Source: Tetragonia tetragonoides (Eukaryota; Streptophyta; Magnoliopsida; Caryophyllales; Aizoaceae). Taken from it: DNA of 64,000 nucleotides. Location: positions 45,275,336 to 45,339,335 of the forward strand of contig CM076146.1 in NCBI GenBank assembly GCA_038025085.1, written 5' to 3'. Positions 10,988 to 21,926 of this stretch are shown here, piece after piece (positions within the stretch are counted from its first letter, which is position 1; the number at the start of each line of letters is the position of its first letter). Position numbers and translations under genes: made by a program. The notes beneath the pieces were generated by a model that worked only from the letters and a program-made list of their open reading frames with translations, was not told the origin of the DNA and ran no database searches.

Positions 10988-11802
10988 TTTTTCTTTTTTT
11001 TTGAAAAGGCAAAACAATCAGGATAATCCTCATAGAGAATTATCCTAAAACATCCTTATCCAATAACTTGGTTAAGGATCGGTCGAAAGGGATCGAACCA
11101 AATAGATAATCTATCACAATTTTGACCATGGTTTGCCATAAAATCTGCAACAGAATTGGCTTTCCGGAAACAATGTAGGACCTCTACATTATCAAAGAAA
11201 TGTAAATCTTTTTTAGTGTCAATTAGAATATTCTCTATCTCCCATGAAATGAGCCATTCTGCACGCAAAACTTTGATAACTGTGCGATTATCACCTTCAA
11301 TTGTAATGTTGCGGATACCTCTATTTCTTGCATCACGAACGCCTTCGCGAAGGCCAACAGCTTCCGCAAGAAGAACTGAACAATTTCCACATGACTTTGC
11401 CCCCAAGCTAATGACGTCTCCATCCATGTTGCGAATACAAAATCCAGGTGCAGCTCGATTATTATTCCATTTGGACCCATCAAAGTTGAGTTTGACATAA
11501 TTTCTTCTCGGAGGAGACCATCTAATATTTTCCCTAGGTATTTTCTTGGTAGTTTTTTTTGAAAAGACCCCCTTAGCATCAAATTCAAAAGATTTAGTTT
11601 CTAGAGACTTCCATTCTACAAAACTTTTTCTAGCAGTATGAGCTACTTGAGTGGGATTGGTAACCAGGTTATCAAATACAATTTTATTTCGAACAAACCA
11701 AAAAATCCACCAAGTAATTACAAGGAGGATGAAATCCCACTCTCTAAGATTCTTGTGAAGAAAATTTAATGATTCAACAAAGGACAAGTTGTGAGGTGGT
11801 TA
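10988..11802 (-). mobile_element. 5'-truncated LINE, RNase H tail only
   Basis: A 3' end fragment of a second LINE on the minus strand. The frame 11787-11056 encodes an RVT_3-type RNase H domain: YVKLNFDGSKWNN, LLAEAVGLREGVRDA, ITIEGDNRTVIKVLR, FRKANSVADFMANHG. It is followed by a short 3' UTR and an A-rich tail (T-rich on plus, 10986-11001). Flanks match: GGTTNTTCTATCTTAGAT occurs at 10970-10987 and 11798-11815 with one mismatch, a target-site duplication. So this is a separate target-primed insertion, truncated at its 5' end as LINE copies usually are, and not the missing end of the neighbouring LINE. Confidence 0.85.
11056..11787 (-). pseudogene. LINE RNase H (RVT_3) domain fragment
   Basis: 243 codons open but without its own promoter or the upstream reverse transcriptase. 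The N-terminal part (WDFILLVITWWIFWFVRNKIVF) is the linker that precedes the RNase H domain in plant LINE ORF2. Acidic residues are visible in NFDGS, LAEAVG and IEGDN, and the ADFMAN motif near the C-terminus stands where ADxLA is usual. In the family it removes RNA from RNA-DNA hybrids. As a fragment it is not expected to act. Confidence 0.8.
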
Positions 11803-11815
11803 TTCTATCTTAGAT

Positions 11816-12620
11816 GCCAGAGAAGGTTTGCACTTGAGGTTACGACATAAAAAAGTTTTTTTTTTTTTTTTGAGAGGGGATAAAAAGGAATTTTTGTACC
11901 GTACGTATCACGATGGAGCAATTTTGGGTTTCATTAAAGAAAAACATAAAAAAAAAAAAAAAAAAACTAAATAAATTATAAAACACTTATGTGGAAGGTT
12001 TTTCCATTTATCTCAATCGTGAGGGTAATAGAATTACTCATGAACTTGTGCATATGCGGTTATAGAAAGTCGGTATTACGTTTTAGGATATGTATTTCCC
12101 CAATAATGTTGATATTGCCCTCAATTTGGATTTGGAATTATTAATGAAAGATAGCGGATCGCTTGCTTGTCGATCTTTCACTCCAAAAAAAAAAAAAAAA
12201 GTTAATATATTTGCACTTCTCATTTTAAAGGTATCAAAAATGCTAAAAAAAAAATAGCATAATTTTTTTCAATGGAGTAATTGATTGGATAGATAGAGGC
12301 CGGGTTTGGTTGCATTCACCATTTCACTCTCGCTCATATCTTTTCCTTATCCATCTATAAAAAGGAAAAAAAAAAAAAAAGAAAACAAAAAGATCGAGTG
12401 AGTATCAATGATAAATTTCGTGAACATGTGTACAACTTTTTCTTCTTTTTTTTCTAAAAAAAATTCTTCTTTTTTTAATTTTTTATTTGTTTAGTGAAAC
12501 AAAATATTAAAGTTGACCTATCTACTTATCAAAGCAATTGCATTACATAATACATATCCCCTCAAAAAAAAAAAAAAAAAAAAAAAAGGGAGAGAAAAAG
12601 CAATGACATTATACCATGTT
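11816..12620. other. Intergenic, homopolymer-rich
   Basis: About 0.8 kb, AT-rich, with A or T runs of 14-24 bases at about 11855, 11949, 12184, 12367 and 12565. No coding signal or defined repeat seen. A CT-rich leader leads into the next gene. Confidence 0.5.
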
Positions 12621-12628
12621 GAGCCCAA

Positions 12629-12635
12629 TATATAC
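12629..12635 (+). promoter_or_regulatory. Possible TATA box of the VIT1 gene
   Basis: TATATAC 132 bp upstream of the start codon, followed by a CT-rich stretch (12640-12720) typical of plant 5' leaders. Position is plausible; no transcription start can be shown. Confidence 0.4.
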
Positions 12636-12766
12636 AACAGGTCCCCTTCCCTTCCCTTCCCTCTCCTCAATCCTTTAAAATCCCTTCTTCCCTTCTTTGT
12701 TTTTCTCTCTCCATCACTTTTCTTTTTTGTTCCATTCAGTTTCTCCCTTTGTAGTCATATACTTCA

Positions 12767-15700
12767 ATGGCAACAACAACAACAACGAGTGAAGGAGAGA
12801 AAACGGCGTCGTTACTACACCATCACAAAGAGAAACATTTCACAGCAGGGGAAGTAGTCCGTGACATCATCATAGGTGTATCAGACGGACTCACCGTCCC
12901 TTTCGCCCTCGCCGCCGGTCTCTCGGGTGCCAATGCCTCCTCCTCCATTGTCCTCACCGCCGGTATCGCCGAAGTCGCCGCCGGTGCCATCTCCATGGGC
13001 CTTGGCGGGTATTATAAATATTCGACTTGCATTATTTCATGAATGACAATTTCTCTTTTCGTTCATAAAAAAAAAATATTATTATTTTGTCAATTATTTC
13101 TTTTTTTTTTTGTGTAAATGATCAAATTGAATTTAATTTGATGGCGGTGAATGACGCAATGTTGGTAGATATTTGGCGGCGAAAAGTGAGGCAGATCATT
13201 ATATGAGGGAATTGAAGAGAGAACAAGAAGAGATTATCTCTGTTCCTGACACAGGTATGTAGTAGTACAGTCCCACTTGGCCGTCTTTAGAGTTAGACTA
13301 TCTTCTTTATGTAGATAAGTTAGAAGCAATCTTCGAAAAAAGGAGCTTCTAACTTAATTAAATGTAGTAGGACATTCTCTTTTATTTTCTTGTTGTTTTA
13401 GGCTGCTTTTGTGGTTGTCATTTTCCACCATTGTGAAATGTGTACTCTATTACGCAACAACTATTGGATATATATACAAAACTGATAGATTTATATTAGC
13501 AAGTTAAGTTGTGTAGGAGGAATTGACTTCCTTTTGTTTTAAAACTCTTCTTGCTTGTTAAAGTTTACTTCTTTTATTGCTTTAGTTGAGAATTATGCTC
13601 TACAAATTAAAACTCGGTTTTCACTTTCTAGCCTGCCAATTTACTTAATGTTGCTTGACGTGTGTTCTTTTTTACTGAATTGAGCCGAACCCAATTAAAA
13701 CACTTACGGCGTAAGTGGAAAAGAACGCACCCGTTGTATGTAATTTGACATGTATAGTTGGAAATGTTCATGAACTAGGCCACTTCTTAAAATTTTGATA
13801 CAATGTGAGACAATTATATAGTGCATTTTATAGTACTAGAATTATAATTAATCATGAAGTAAATAGTAATGTGAAAATATATATTAATATGTTGGATGAA
13901 AATGCAGAGGCTGCTGAGATAGAAGAGATATTGTCAGAGTATGGGATAGAACCACATGAGTATGCTCCCGTGGTGAATGCTCTCAGGAGGAAACCTCAAG
14001 CTTGGCTTGATTTCATGATGAAGTTTGTCTCTTTATCTATCTCCTTCCCTTAATGTCTATTTGATTTATACATAAGTTTATATGCTTTTTATCTTTTTAG
14101 TTCTGTTATATCATCATCACAAGTCCAAATCAACAGGGTTAGCCAAGGTGAAGGATTCTCTAGTCTACACATTAAAAATGTCTTTAGCCTGTTTCACATT
14201 TGAAACTTACATCTTTGGGTTGGGGAATCTTACCTGGCCTGGGCAGAGTAGTGTGTGTCTGTGTGAGTGTGACCACATCACAATTCACAGGAGCTGATTT
14301 TAGCTCTGAGCTTAGATTTAAGATTCAAAGCTAGAGTCCAAATCTTCTAAACCCTGGTGCTCAGCTTTTACATACAACTACAAGTCATTACTCCATGTTA
14401 TCTACACTCTTCATTGCACCTCAAGTACCCAGGTCGTACTTTTATATGCGTATGTATGTATGAACACTTGAACTCTTTTACGCTTAAAAGTCTCATAGTT
14501 TACCACTAATGGCCCAATCCGACACATGGACACTTACAAATTGGACACATGTCGTCGAGTGTAATTGTGTGAGTAACATAGCTAATACGCCATGACTAAC
14601 GTAGAAGTTTATTAGTTTAGCCGGTAAAATTTATAGGGGCTATATAGATTTGACAAGAAACTCGCCTGCATCAAACTTTTGTACATCTTTATATACCATC
14701 ACCACTAGTATTATACTACTAATATTAGATATAAGAGAAAAATGGTGTATGGTCCATATGAATATACCCTCATATAAAAAGTAGATTTTTTTTTTTCTTC
14801 TCCCTTTACTCTGACAGTGGTCACTGGCGTAATGGTGGTCACTGGTCAGTCACCAAGAACTTGCAACTGCCACTTCTCAAGAAAAAAAAATAAAATAAAA
14901 GTGGGAAGAGAAAAGGACAGTTCTCTATTCCCCCTGTTTGGCTTTTTCTTTGTATTTTTCTCCTTTAGATTCTTTTCCACATACATAATACATTTATGCC
15001 TGTGATGAAGCGTCAATCTTCTCTTGGTTTTTCCCCCCCAACTTTTTTCCTACCTTTCTATCTTTTCTTGCAGGATAATTGCCCCACGATTCAAAAAGTA
15101 TAGGGGGATGGGGGATCTACACCTCAAACGAAATTTATGTTTGTAATCATTTATTCATGACTTCTAACAATAGGTCTTGTGTGGGGCGCATTTATTCCGT
15201 GAAGCATGGGAAGGAGAAAAGGGAGGGGAAAAATGTGAGAGACACTATTTCCTGAGATTCGCCCTTTCATTCGATGAAATATGAGTTGAATTCGAAAAAG
15301 ACTAATCACTTTTGTTTATTAACAAAACATGCAATTACTGACAACAGTGACAAGTGATACAGTTCAATAGTCATTGTTGCACAGCTTGTGAAAGAGTCTG
15401 TTCCAAATATCCTTTTATTCTTCATAATACATTGCTAGAATAAAATCTGCAGTATGTTTATGTTCTATCTGTATGACTTAATAGTTATCTAATCTTTAAT
15501 GTAGTTCAGTGGAATGTACTCAAGGTATGAACATTCCAGTACTGCACTGAATTCAACTCTTTTAAACTTAGTTGTGGTTTCTCCAATTTCCCAAGCTGTA
15601 GTTTTGGATTCTGTTGTCAACAATTCTAGCAATTTGATTGACAGGCTTGTCAGCATCCCCTCTACCAAAGAATACTACTGTCTATCTGTTATTTGAATAA

Positions 15701-16079
15701 TCTAAATTTTCTAATACTAAACCTAACATAATGCCTAATATATGACACCTTAATTATTCTAATGCATGGCATGTTTTGCAGGTTTGAGCTAGGTTTAGAG
15801 AAGCCAGACCCAAGAAGAGCCCTGCAGAGTGCATTCACAATCGCCATCGCCTACATAATCGGCGGAATAGTCCCGCTTGCTCCTTACATGTTCATTGATG
15901 TGGCAAAACAAGCTTTGGTTGCATCAATAATCGTAACCTTGATCGCACTGTTAATTTTTGGCTACGCGAAAGGCCACTTTACGGGTAGCAAACCATTCAT
16001 GAGCGCTCTTCAGACTGCGTTGATCGGAGCTATTGCTTCTGCAGCAGCATTTGGCATGGCTAAGCTTGTCCAAGGATAG
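12767..16079 (+). CDS. VIT1: Vacuolar iron transporter, VIT1 type
   Basis: Exons 12767-13008, 13169-13254, 13908-14022 and 15782-16079, all GT-AG, join in phase to 246 residues. VIT1 carries Fe2+ (and Mn2+) from cytosol into the vacuole in exchange for protons. Exon 1 gives the conserved N-terminus (KEKHFTAGEVVRD, GVSDGLTVPFALAAGLSGA, AGIAEVAAGAISMGLGG) with the first two membrane spans. Exons 2-3 carry the acidic cytosolic metal-binding helices (SEADHYMRELKREQEEI, EIEEILSEYGIEPHEY). Exon 4 carries three further spans. The long cytosolic insert and the length match VIT1 (about 250 residues) rather than the shorter VIT-like (VTL) proteins. The start at MATTTTTSEGEK is the first ATG after the leader. 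Intron 3 is 1.76 kb. No damage seen. Confidence 0.92.
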
Positions 16080-16708
16080 CTAGCACTAATGTAGTTTACA
16101 GGAAATGTAGTCTGATCATGTTTACTTGGATGTTTGAATAACTTGCTCCTAGTTTCCCTTTAATTAGTTTAATGAAATAGCTTCAACTTAATCATGTATG
16201 TTTCATGGCTCTCGCATTGAATTTCAAAGTACTTAGAGGAAGCACTAAGCAATCGCCCAAATGAAAGAGAGCTCGTGAAGATTAATTCTTTTTTGAGAGA
16301 GAGAGCGAGAGACAACTTATTGTTCAACATGGCCAAATAAATTAAGATCTTGAAATCATAATGCCTTTTTTGTCCGGCATTTAACACGTTTTTTTTTTTT
16401 TTTTTTCTCGTCCAAAAAAGAATGCAAGTGAATGAAAACCTTGGCATTTAAAACGTTAAAGATTAAGAACATACTTATAGATGTGATGATGAATATGATA
16501 GTGACCTTACAAGAAGTTATAAACTCCTACGCCCTGTGGTTGCTAGCCATCAGATAATTCCTCTGATCAATAGAAAGATATTTTCAGAGCAAGTCAGACA
16601 AAGCACATCCACTCAAGTCTGATAGTTCGTTAGCTTTGCATTTTTGGCTCCAGCAAACTCAGCTTTAGCCTTAACTTTGATCTGAGCAGTTCCCCCACAG
16701 TTTCTGTA
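16080..16708. other. VIT1 3' region and RbcX1 upstream region
   Basis: 629 bp between two plus-strand genes. Contains a (GA)n stretch at 16294-16312 and a T run at 16390-16406. No gene or TE recognised. A CT-rich leader precedes the next start. Confidence 0.5.
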
Positions 16709-17966
16709 ATGGAATCCTCAGCTATCTTCACTCTCTCTCCACCCTCTTTTCTCCCAACAAAACCCAGCAACACCAAAGCTCTCCCTTTCAGTTCATGGAA
16801 GCAGAGGACTTCTCAGCCAACTCATTTGCACTGTGGCAAGATGTTCGTCCCCGGTACCTCTCTATACTCTATCGATCTCTCTCACACGCGCGCACACAGA
16901 CGTACACGATTGCAGCAGTGATCTCTGATCTCTATTTTGCCATAGCATGAGCAAGGTCCAATTTTCTTTCTTGCAGGATTTGGGGAAGCATCTCCTGAAG
17001 CTAAGGCAGCAAATAACCTCCACCATTTCTTCACTTACACTGCAGTTAAAATAGTTTCTGCCCAACTGCAGGTAACTCCTCGTCTCCGCTCTTCCTTTCA
17101 ATTCAGCCATTAATCAACAATTTGTTTTGGTCTAATAACTTCCATTGCCAGAGCAGAGCTATAACCCAGAGGCCTACAGGGAGTTGATGGAGTTCTTGGA
17201 TAAACATTCCCTTAATGATGGAGACGACTTTTGTGCCACTTTGATGAGAGAATCCCCTAGGCACAAGAGCTTAGGTATGCTTGTTTGTCAATTACTCCCT
17301 ATGGCCATAAATACTGGTCACTTTTGTAGTGTAATTTGAACTGTGGCTACTAATCCCAGACAGTGGGAGTATATAGCAGTAGAACATGATTCATGATTTT
17401 GATATCCTATCTCATTGTCTTCATATGTCTTCTAAGTTTCAATCTAACAAGAGTGTGAATGGCTTGCTCATGGAACCCCTGACACATTATGCCTTCTACT
17501 GCCGACCAGCCCTAAGAATTCTCGAGGTCAGTCAAACACATGTTTCTTAAACGTTTCCTGACTCCCAAAACCTACTTCTTATACTTCATTACTCCAGGTA
17601 CGATCTGCATATTGCAAAAATGATTTCGAGTGGGACAATTTGAAGCGGCTGGCTGAAAAGGTAAGAATAACCAACAAACCCTCCGCACCTCAAATAAGTA
17701 TCACACTTTCTATTTCAGCTGTCCACAAGAAATTGTAAGCATTCCTATAAATAGTTTCGTTTGAGCTTGCTTCTCAAAAACCATACTATGTGGAATTATT
17801 ACAATAATTTCGGGAAATCCAGAAATGGGCAAAGGCAATTATACATCTATGTTTCATACAAATGTGCAATATATGTGATTCATTGGTGCAGATGGTGAAC
17901 GAATCGAACACAAAGATCATGAGAGATTATGTCCTGGAAACTACTCATGCAGAAAATGAGAAGTGA
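16709..17966 (+). CDS. RBCX1: RbcX1-type Rubisco assembly chaperone, chloroplast
   Basis: Exons 16709-16853, 16977-17071, 17157-17274, 17510-17526, 17598-17660 and 17892-17966 join in phase to 170 residues. Residues 1-45 are Ser/Pro/Thr-rich and basic, as expected of a chloroplast transit peptide. The mature part starts near KMFVPGFGEASPEAKAA. The RbcX fold follows: NNLHHFFTYTAVKIVSAQL, SYNPEAYRELMEFLDKH, DGDDFCATLMRESPRHKSLALRILEVRSAYCKNDFEWDN. RbcX is a helical dimer that clamps the C-terminus of the Rubisco large subunit and helps build the L8 core in the stroma. Exon 4 is only 17 nt. The gene is convergent with malonyl-CoA decarboxylase, with 273 bp between stop codons. Confidence 0.9.
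17295..17369. mobile_element. Possible short Stowaway-like MITE in RbcX1 intron 3
   Basis: CTCCCTATGGCC at the left and its near inverse (CTCCCACTG on the opposite strand) at the right, each next to TA. About 75 bp and AT-rich inside. The TA flank and CTCCC ends fit Tc1/mariner-derived MITEs. Very small, so the call is tentative. Confidence 0.45.
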
Positions 17967-18239
17967 TCAATACTTCCACAATACTTTCGTCAGCATTATA
18001 AGAAAGAATAGTGTGTGTTGGAGACCAGAATGATATAGAATCCGATGAATATAGATTTCAAGGTACATACATATAGCATTCAGTCATACTTGACTTATCT
18101 GTACACTTCACCAACAAACACGAAGAAATTAGCGATATCAGGGATTTTTCAGCTTGTTATGTCATGTTTGCTGGGAAAAACAAAAAATGCTTACATATAA
18201 CTTGTGCACGAAGATCCAAGTGATTTTCTTGTGATAGAC

Positions 18240-21200
18240 TTATTCATTAAGTCTCTGAACATCCATTGCAGTATTAATGTGGCCTGTGCTGAAATACAAT
18301 TGTGCATTTTCTTCAATATTGTCCAACCTGCAGTACAATCAACATTTCAAAATGTTCAGCATAAAGTAAGGCAAGGATGCTATGTACTGGATATTAAATT
18401 CTAGCAGCCATCTCTCTCCATGATCAAAACAGTAGAAATTGGAATATGACGTGCAGTAGGACTTCTTGATGACAATGACAATTGACAGGTAACCAAGCTA
18501 ATCCTCATTACAATCTAACGAATTCCAGAAAATGAAACATTTAACTTCGAATTGGAAATCACCTGTAGATATAGTTTACCATGACACCACCACCTTGAGA
18601 GAGTCCTTTCTCTGATCTATCAGCCAGCCAGTTTAACCTTTCAACCATCTGTTTCACATTATGATACAAAATGTTAGGAGTATAATTCTATCATATGATA
18701 AACAACAAAAGTCTAAAGCATCCTGAGCTTCAAACTTCAACTCCAATACCTAGAAAAATGAATAAAAAGGGAAAATAATTCTTCTGAACTCATAAAAATT
18801 GACACTTGAAACCCCTTGCTGAGAAATGTGACATAACTGAAAAATCAAAGCATTCACAACCAACCAGAACTCTGCTTGATGAAACCATTCACCAAACATC
18901 CGTAAGTAACTGCATTAATCAATGAATAAAAACTAAGCTCAGGCTTCAGAAAATGACAGAACATACCGCTCCATTCTGCAAGTGAAAGTTCGCAACAGGA
19001 TCCAGAGCTTTCCCTCTCTTTTTTTCTTGGAGAAGATACCTGGATAACAAACGGAAATTCACAGATTTATGTGCTTAACCAAAGTTAAATTTTCCTCTTT
19101 ACAGTGGGTCTGTAGAGAATTCTTAACCCAAGACACTTCTACTAAGTCATAATACAGGACCAAAATAAACATCACAGCACACGGAAAATCACAGAATTCC
19201 TGTAATCTAAATTATAAAGATCTATGTAGAACTTGTGCTTCATATTGGGGATGGAACATATTTCAAGCCCCTTTCATTTTGTTTTTCATCTTTTTCCACC
19301 AGGTCAACTATACAATGAGTTGCTAATGTTTGCAACTACATAAGGAATAGCAGTTTAGGAGGTTATGGAAAAGAGGAAGACTATATCTTTGATGTGGATT
19401 TGAAGCGTCATTTACATACCAGAGTTCATATCTTCCCTCAGCGTATTTCATCCATTCAAATGGAATAAATTTTAAATAGAATTTAATTAAATAAACAAGA
19501 TACGCATAATCGTCACCCTGTCCATCAGAACTCAAATCAAGCGTTCGCATATAGACAGCATAGTTACTAGCAGCAGTTAAAATTTTACATTCTAGCCAGC
19601 AGTACTATGCCACTATCCCCTCGTTATGTCAAAAAATACCTTTACTAAATTCGCATGTACTAGTACCTGGAACAAAGTCGCATCAGAATAGGTTTCAGCA
19701 CTGACAATAGTCTATCAGATTTGGTCCACTCATGATTCGGAGATTTCAGCAAATTCAACATGACTTCCACTCCATTTTTTTGGGATGTAGACTCCCTGCA
19801 ACTGAATAAGTTATAACACCTTCCCAGGACTAGTGACACATGCTACACATATTACTCTGGAACTAAACCAGATTCTAGTGTCACCCAAAAGGGTTTGCAA
19901 GCCATGCAGTTTGAGATTACCAACATCAATTAAGGAGACCACAGGTAGCAGTCTAGTCAATTGTTGCATTTACAACGCACATCTTCGAGGGATTCATCAG
20001 TAGACCTTAGACTCGTCAATTATTGCATTTACGACACTTATCTTTGAGGGATTCATCAGTAGGCCTCTAAAATAACATACATTGCTTATTTAGGTAGCGA
20101 TTAAAGTGATCTACAAGGGAGTAGATGAGAAAGATTCTGCTTCCAATGTCTAGATAATCAAGCAAAAGGAGAGAAGAATAAGAGATCCTGAATACTTCTG
20201 ATTCTCTGAACCTATTTTCATCACTCTTACGAAATAAGTTATTTGATTTTTTCTTCCTAACGCCTCCCCACCCTGCCTTGGCAGAACAGAGAAGAACATA
20301 GTAATAAAAAAGAAAAAGTTATCCCTTTTTTCCTCTTCCATTCCCCATTCGTCTAATTAAACCCTAAGACAACTATTAGGTTAAAAGTTATAACTGAAAT
20401 ACAATGACCAAACTCTGAGTTGCCACAAGTATATAATAGAAAATCCATTAGATTAAGTTGAACAATTTGCAGTCATTTTTGTCAATTTTCGCTTTCAACA
20501 GGGACACAAAATGCAAATTAAGAAGCTAGAAAAGATACTCAGTTGCAGACTTTTCCAATGATACCATACTGAATATAGAGCTCACCCCAGTGCATCCAGG
20601 AGTTCCCTTTCTTCACCGGCTATTAGTACATTTTCTCTGAATGCAGAACTGGCACTATCCTTGGAAGAACATAACATATCCGAAATCTCTGCTTCAGCAA
20701 GCTTAGATTGAGAAGCCAACTTTGATAATAGCCATCTCATGAACCCTGGGATTGGGCTTAGTGTGGCGAATGTCTTCAAAAGAAGGTTACAAGATGTCAA
20801 TGACAGGTTCCCACTAGCAAGTCTCAACAATCTCAACTTAATGCATGAAGCAGTAAGGTCACTTGTGAAGTCACATAATGACCTCGAAAAAGTGTGATGA
20901 TACCGACAGTCATAAGTTATATCTACCCTAAGTTATATCTACCCTGCCTTTTGGCAACATAATAAAAAGACTGCTCCTCAGATTACAATTACACAGCTAG
21001 TATCATTTGTCCACAGGGAAGAGTTACATTAGTGAGGAACGATGTAGCTAGTATCACTTCTTCAGAATAAAACTGCAAGTATTGTTATTTACTAAATCAG
21101 TAAGCTAGTGTAACCTGCACACAGTAGTTGCTCACTGCTCAGTCATATAGATTCTATCATTCGTTATTTGCTAAAGAAGTCATGCCACGGTAAATAGGTA

Positions 21201-21868
21201 TGACAATAGCTGTTGATAATGTTTCATCTCCATGAGTCCATGGCAAGGCAACAACATATATAACTATACTTCATACTTCAGAACCCTGAGGCGGTAGCTC
21301 AGCAGGTAAGACCTTTGAGAAATATTCCAGAGGTCCCAGGTTCGAGTCCCCTCAGGGCCACTGGAGGTTTTACTGGTCGTTAGCTTCAGGGCCCATGGGA
21401 TTCCTCAAGTAAAGCTTGGACACCCATGTTAAATAAAAAAACTTCATATTTCAGGTTCAGGGGCAGGGCTTCAAGGCTATGGGTGATCAGTAAGTTAGAA
21501 CTCATTTGCTAAAAATTTCTATAATAGTTATTCACCAATAAGGGTACAAATTGTGACTGATTGCTCAATCAAGCCTGCAAAGTACCAACAAATCCAAAGC
21601 CCCAAATCAGACAAGGAGTAGGTCGAATCCAATTATTTATCAATTCAGACACAAAGGCCATATTTATATTTCAAAACACCCAATATTCCTTACATTCAGG
21701 CTGCAGCGATTTCGCTTTGAATAAGACAAGGCTAAACCTGCTGATATATATAAAAGGTTGAGATATATCATATCTGTATGCATAAAAGCATACTAGGTGA
21801 CTAGTAGGGGTAAGGCTGCGTACATCTAGACCTCCCCAGACCCCGCCCTAGGCAGGATATTTACTGGG

Positions 21869-21926
<58 letters not shown>

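Noticed and set aside
1..11802. One single LINE from 11.8 kb to the left edge
   Set aside because: The RNase H piece has its own target-site duplication and tail, and it lies upstream of ORF1, so it cannot be the 3' end of the same element.
18401..18497. Alternative last exon for MCD ending RDGC
   Set aside because: It can be spliced in phase, but the exon at 18327-18240 continues the conserved C-terminus (YRLDNIEEN) and has a good TGCAG acceptor.
21287..21360. tRNA gene (A and B boxes, acceptor-like ends followed by CCA)
   Set aside because: The boxes belong to a SINE head: a non-tRNA body and A-rich tail follow, with a target-site duplication around the whole unit, and the cloverleaf does not fold cleanly.
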